Shown here: positions 59,603 through 64,000 of the stretch, piece after piece
Position numbering within the stretch: the first letter of the stretch is position 1
Layout of the letters: the number at the start of each line of letters is the position of its first letter
Assembly (NCBI GenBank): GCA_027422505.1
Contig: JAPQWV010000126.1
Location: 682,001 to 746,000, forward strand
Reading direction: 5' to 3'
Source: Craterostigma plantagineum
Lineage: Eukaryota > Streptophyta > Magnoliopsida > Lamiales > Linderniaceae
Length of the DNA: 64,000 bases
The notes under the pieces: generated by a model
Seen by the model: only the letters and a program-made list of their open reading frames with translations
Databases searched by the model: none
Told to the model about the DNA's origin: nothing
Position numbers and translations under genes: made by a program

Positions 59603-60835
59603 ATGAAAGATCGATTTTTCCTTCTGCTACTGTTTCTTCTTACCAGCGCAAACTTCGTACTCTTACACGCAGTTTTAAACCCAAGAGACTTCTTAGCCTT
59701 ACAATCCATACGCAAGAGCTTAAACGACTTACCTGGCTCTAACTACTTCGCCTCATGGGACTTCACGTCGGACCCTTGCAACTTCGCCGGAGTTTTCTGC
59801 GACGCCGATCGAGTCGTCGCCTTGAACCTCGGCGACCCACGAGCCGGCTCCCCCGGTTTAACCGGCCGGCTTTCGCCTGAGATCGGCAAACTCACGTCGC
59901 TCTACGAGCTCACCGTCGTCCCGGGTCGGGTCTATGGAGCATTGCCCGGCACCATCTCACAGATTAAATCCCTGCGCTTCCTCGCCATCAGCCGGAACTT
60001 TATCTCCGGTCAGATTCCGGCGACGTTGGGGCAGTTGAAGTCGCTGCAAACACTCGATCTCAGCTTCAATCAGTTGACGGGTCAGATTCCGCCGTCTCTA
60101 TCGGGCCTCGCGGCGCTGACCAACCTCATCCTTTGCCACAACAAGCTGACCGGTCAAATCCCGGCGTTCGGCGCCGCCGAGAGCCTGACACGCTTGGACC
60201 TCAAGCACAACCAGTTAACGGGTCAAATACCGCCACGTGGACTTCCCGGATCACTGCAGTACCTCTCCTTGTCGTGGAACAAAATGTCCGGCCCCATCGA
60301 CGGCGCCTTGTCCGGCCTTTCCCAGCTGAACTACCTCGACCTTAGCATGAATCAGTTCGCCGGGTGTGTGCCGGCGGCGATCTTCACCTTTCCGATCACG
60401 AACCTTCAGCTGCAGAGGAACGAGCTGTACGGACCGATTCAGCCCGCCGGTCAGGTCACCATTCCCACGGTGGACCTCAGCTTCAACCGTTTCTCCGGCG
60501 AGATCTCGCCTCTGCTGTCGACGGTGGAGAATCTGTACCTGAACAACAATAGGTTCACCGGCGAGGTTCCGAGCAGCTTCGTCGACCGTTTGTTGGCCAA
60601 TGCGATTCAGGTTTTGTACCTTCAGCACAATTATCTGACGGGGATAGAGATGAATCCCACGGTGGAGATTCCGCTGACGAGCTCGCTTTGTCTACAGTAC
60701 AACTGTATGGTTTTGCCGGTGGAGACGCCGTGTCCGATGAAGTCCGGCAAGCAGAAGACGAGGCCGACGGAGCAGTGTATTGCGTGGAAGGGTAGGGCGG
60801 CGGCGGATTGGGAATTCTCAACCTTGCGAGGGTAA
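59603..60835 (+). CDS. Secreted leucine-rich-repeat protein, copy 2 (extended C-terminus)
   Basis: Inverted copy of 17759-18952 and nearly identical through codon 395: signal peptide, LRR cap with SDPCNFAGVFCD, about ten LRRs, C-terminal cysteines. One A is missing from the AAAGGG run near 60790, so the TAG after AWKG is read through and 13 extra residues (RAAADWEFSTLRG) are added, 410 in all. One substitution seen is ILCHNKL here against IICHNKL in copy 1. The family end matches the shorter copy, so the extension is probably not native. Confidence 0.92.
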   Translation: MKDRFFLLLLFLLTSANFVLLHAVLNPRDFLALQSIRKSLNDLPGSNYFASWDFTSDPCNFAGVFCDADRVVALNLGDPRAGSPGLTGRLSPEIGKLTSLYELTVVPGRVYGALPGTISQIKSLRFLAISRNFISGQIPATLGQLKSLQTLDLSFNQLTGQIPPSLSGLAALTNLILCHNKLTGQIPAFGAAESLTRLDLKHNQLTGQIPPRGLPGSLQYLSLSWNKMSGPIDGALSGLSQLNYLDLSMNQFAGCVPAAIFTFPITNLQLQRNELYGPIQPAGQVTIPTVDLSFNRFSGEISPLLSTVENLYLNNNRFTGEVPSSFVDRLLANAIQVLYLQHNYLTGIEMNPTVEIPLTSSLCLQYNCMVLPVETPCPMKSGKQKTRPTEQCIAWKGRAAADWEFSTLRG

Positions 60836-63081
60836 TTTGGGTTTTTTCGTAATTAAGATTAAATTCGTTACTTAAAACATCTTTTGATTTTAATTTGGTC
60901 GGTAGCTCTCAAACCTGTCGATAAATTGATGATGATTATGGCCTTTGGTAATCTTTTTCTTTCTGTAATTACAACACTTGACGTATTTTAATATTTGATT
61001 AATTATGATTTTAATGTTTTTAATCTCATTGGCTGTTACGGATTGATTTCATTTTTCCGTACGATTATAGTCAATCTGCCCGTTTTTTACCTACCTATTT
61101 TGTACGATAGTTCATATGTTGTATGTTTTTCTCCTTCCATGAAATAATTGGCTTTTTCTTGCCTTTTGCTTTATCATGGGAAAGGATACAGTACATTTTC
61201 AGAAGCCGTTGAGAGTTGTCTGAAAATGCTTCCCAATACGACGAAAATGCAGACTATATTATTCATTTCTATCCTATGCTTGTAAAAATGATTTGATTAA
61301 TTAAATTGTACTAGTTTATTTTTCTCTGTCAGAATTCGTGGAGCTTTTTGTCTTTCACAAAAACATGGGATTTAGCTGCATAATCCCTCCCCGTGCTTTT
61401 GTTTTGAGGGGCTTTATTAAGGAAGAAATATGTTTTCCTTATCTTTATTTAAACTAAGTAAAATAATGATAATTATCCACTTTTTTGTCTTTTAATTACG
61501 AAAGCATTTGTCAGTCAATATTTCTTCTCTCTCCAATGGAACAAAATCTCGGACCTTGTCTCAACTCAATGGAATTGAAAACAAAGCCCTTTTTTCAGTA
61601 GAGAATAACGACATGCAACTCAATTGTAAAAACTATTCTATGTTATTCAACTTAGATAGATGTTGTTTCCGTAAATAATTAGTTCTCAAATGATGAAACT
61701 ACTGTTTTTTGTTTTGTTGTTGTGTTGAATGTGATTTTAGATCGGCATTCTCAATATGCAATGTTACAATTTATTTGAAATAAAGATGGAATTTTGATTT
61801 AGTACACTTTATTGTAAGTCCACAATATTGTAAAGATTAGGCACATGATTACAGCTTTTAAGGAACAATTGGTCGGTTGGGAGACAAAAGTTATATAACT
61901 AAAAATCAATGCACCCTAATCTTTATAATGAAAACAAAAATGATGAATTATAAAATTCACATCAAATCAATAGCTTTGCGGATGCGTATAAGAGAATACC
62001 ATTCATTAGAATCATTACCAACTGGTAGATGTGGTGTCGAGGTAATGAACGAGATATAAAAAATAACAGTAAGATGTAAAAATCCAAGATTAGTAATAAG
62101 GATATATTACGTTTAGGCCCGTTTAGGTTTGTAAATCGAACAGATCATGTCAGTATAAATTTAGTTTTAAGGAACCGAGTTATGCAGTACCACTTCATTA
62201 TTCTGCATTACATAGCTTAAATTCTAAATTCAGGCCCGACAGGGCCTGAATTAAAATTGCTCCTAGTAATAAAACTCGGAACAATAGTTCTTTCTGCCAC
62301 ATGACATGAGAGTTACACACGCAATGCGAATATTATAATGATCAATTATACGTCCTTGTGTTGTTGTAAAATAAATATATATTGCAATTTAAATCTACTA
62401 TTAAGCGGTCAAAGTCATTGCTACGAATTTAATAGCATCAGTTTCTTGAAATTCAAATACACATTTTAAAACTTTTAGTCATGGAAACGATGTGAATCTT
62501 TTTTATTTACTCTCGGTGGACCAACGAAACTAATAGTACAGTTATAACTGAAATCTTAATATTCTCAACTGGGATGGGATGTCTTTCATATTTTACTTTC
62601 CTTCGACTCACAATTAAAAATAATAATTACTAATCTTCAATATACGCTAAAGAAATGAATGTCTTTGTCTTTGCAGCAGCCAACGAGCTTCGTAGGAAGA
62701 ACGTACACTTCCTACTAAATTATTTTTAATTTTTGCTAGCTTATATGTTGCTCAAATACTACTTTTTATTCGATGGTTCCGTACTATCACTCCTTTTAAC
62801 TCGAAACTAAAATTATAAATCTACGTTCTCTTTGTACTTATTCTCAATTAGCCCACAACTGTCCTATTTCAAATAATTAGACTTCCGATATAACGCTCTG
62901 CAAACACCATGGAAGTACAATTACAGACCCCAACAAAACAGAGTTTTACAGTCTTCAAGCATCAAAGTTCCGATCGAAGACGACGACGAGAACGAGTTAG
63001 GGCTACGCATTAACCGAACAACTACAGACAAAAACGTAAAAAAAAAAAAAAATCAGTAGATTTAGAGCCGAAAATTACCTC
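60836..63081. other. Intergenic region between LRR and NDX (right arm)
   Basis: Mirror of 15460-17758 (and from 61911 a direct repeat of 1-1179). It is shorter by small deletions. No gene seen. Confidence 0.65.
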
Positions 63082-64000
63082 TCAACGTTGAGCAGAAGGC
63101 AACTGCACGATTTTATTCACGTCCCACAAAACTCGAACAAGGCCAAATTTCTTCTCGCCTGGTAAAACGAATTGCCAGTTGCTTCGATAGGATAAGGAAG
63201 CTTCGAATGTATATCAACAGATAGTTCGGTGATGTCCACGACGCACATGTTAGATTCGTCCAAGTTTTCTTCGAACCATTTCCCGCGGGACTGAAAAACC
63301 TTACCTTTCCCAATCTTGTCAGATTTTTCGCCTACGAGCGCTACGTGTTGCCCAGGTTCCAAGTACGTGGCGGGTCTTTGGATGCTATCTTGTGTAATAG
63401 CGTTAAGTGAAGATCCTACATCTTCGCTTGTCATGGATGTAAATGGAGCGTCTGAAAGTTCATTCTTGGAACTTCCTTTCGACGAAGTGTGGGGATTGTC
63501 CATAGGGCTTTGAGGGGAATCTAAATGACCAGAAGCGCCTTGTCTTTCGGGATTGCTACCTTCGTGCGATGCACGAGCATCCTTGGCTGCACGGGCGAGC
63601 TTTGCCTTTCGATTATTAAGCCTGTCCAAGCAAAGGGATAAAGAATCAAAAACTAGATAACACCCCCATACACCCAAGAAATGAGGATGAGATGATTAGG
63701 AATCACCAGATCTGAGATCTTTAGTATATTGATCTGAACATCAGTGTATGAATGAGAATAGACAGATGAACAGAATGCTCAACCAAAATGGGGACTAAAC
63801 ATCCCATATTCTTGAATGTTCTTAATTTTAATAGCTTATTGATGTTCAGTAATTCAAGATGCGCATCTCAGTGGATGACATTAAGATATAAGAATATGGG
63901 TACCGATAAAATCCTTTATCTTTCGTAAAGAGTTCCCAAGCTACAATAGAAGATACATAAAATTCGAGGAGTTGTAGAAAGGGAGAAACAGGAGTGCTTA
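63082..64000 (-). pseudogene. NDX, copy 3, 3' end only (runs off window, frameshifted)
   Basis: The last NDX exon is 63082-63621, followed by intron to the window edge. It is a direct repeat of 1180-2100. It keeps the five-base A run at 63294-63298 that copy 1 has shortened, but lacks one base of cggcctgg near 63156. It therefore leaves the frame in the C-terminal domain after FYQA. Upstream exons lie beyond 64000 if present. Confidence 0.85.

Larger units (their letters stand above)
49098..64000. repeat. Right arm of the ~15 kb inverted repeat
   Basis: Inverted copy of 14538-29587, about 150 bases shorter in total because it carries many small deletions. It starts abruptly at 49098 next to a truncated MATH-BTB exon and runs off the window. 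Its genes are frameshifted at several homopolymers, whereas those of the left arm mostly are not. Confidence 0.96.

Noticed and set aside
1..64000. CRISPR arrays, operons, phage or integrative elements
   Set aside because: Genes are intron-containing and plant-like; no spaced direct repeats or prokaryotic gene clusters are present.

Overview
This is nuclear DNA of a flowering plant, almost certainly a eudicot. Genes are split by short GT-AG introns and intergenic DNA is AT-rich. The recognisable genes are plant families: the homeobox gene NDX, an extracellular leucine-rich-repeat (LRR) protein, the autophagy protein ATG18 of the BCAS3-domain type, the RNA demethylase ALKBH10B, MATH-BTB (BPM) adaptors and an F-box protein. 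From memory, Arabidopsis keeps ALKBH10B, the LRR gene and NDX close together on chromosome 4, and ATG18g with an LRR paralogue on chromosome 1, so this looks like an old conserved linkage block. I cannot name the species.

The striking property is symmetry. (1) Bases 1-8298 are an inverted copy of 8325-16639 around a 26-base spacer, giving two divergent NDX genes head to head. (2) Bases 14538-29587 are an inverted copy of 49098-64000 around a 19.5 kb spacer; each arm holds the NDX 3' end, the LRR gene, ATG18, a small unknown gene and ALKBH10B. NDX therefore appears three times with alternating orientation: 1180-7795 (-), 8832-15459 (+), and from 63082 (-) past the right edge.

Layout: 1-8.3 kb NDX copy 1 (-, frameshifted); 8.3-15.5 kb NDX copy 2 (+, open, 901 codons by my exon chain); 17.8-19 kb LRR (-); 21.3-25 kb ATG18 (-, open, 889 codons); 25.7-26.2 kb hAT-type element; 27.2-27.5 kb small unknown gene; 27.9-30.4 kb ALKBH10B (-). 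The unique spacer (29.6-49.1 kb) is repeat-rich: a 97-bp tandem duplication, a degenerate ~135-bp tandem array, an inverted pair of TOPLESS-like WD40 fragments, a solo LTR, an F-box gene and a fragment of it, a mini-Helitron, a foldback element, a Stowaway-like MITE, two unknown genes and two MATH/BTB genes. The second MATH-BTB gene is cut off in its BTB exon at 49098, where the inverted arm starts inside ALKBH10B intron 1. The arm then gives ALKBH10B lacking exon 1, the small gene, ATG18, LRR and NDX.

Copies 8.3-28 kb mostly read cleanly. The other copies carry many isolated one-base indels in short homopolymers that break reading frames, with a smaller number of substitutions. This fits either young decaying duplicates or a long-read assembly in which alleles or fold-back reads were joined and poorly polished. 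I could not settle this from sequence alone, and it is the main question the window poses.
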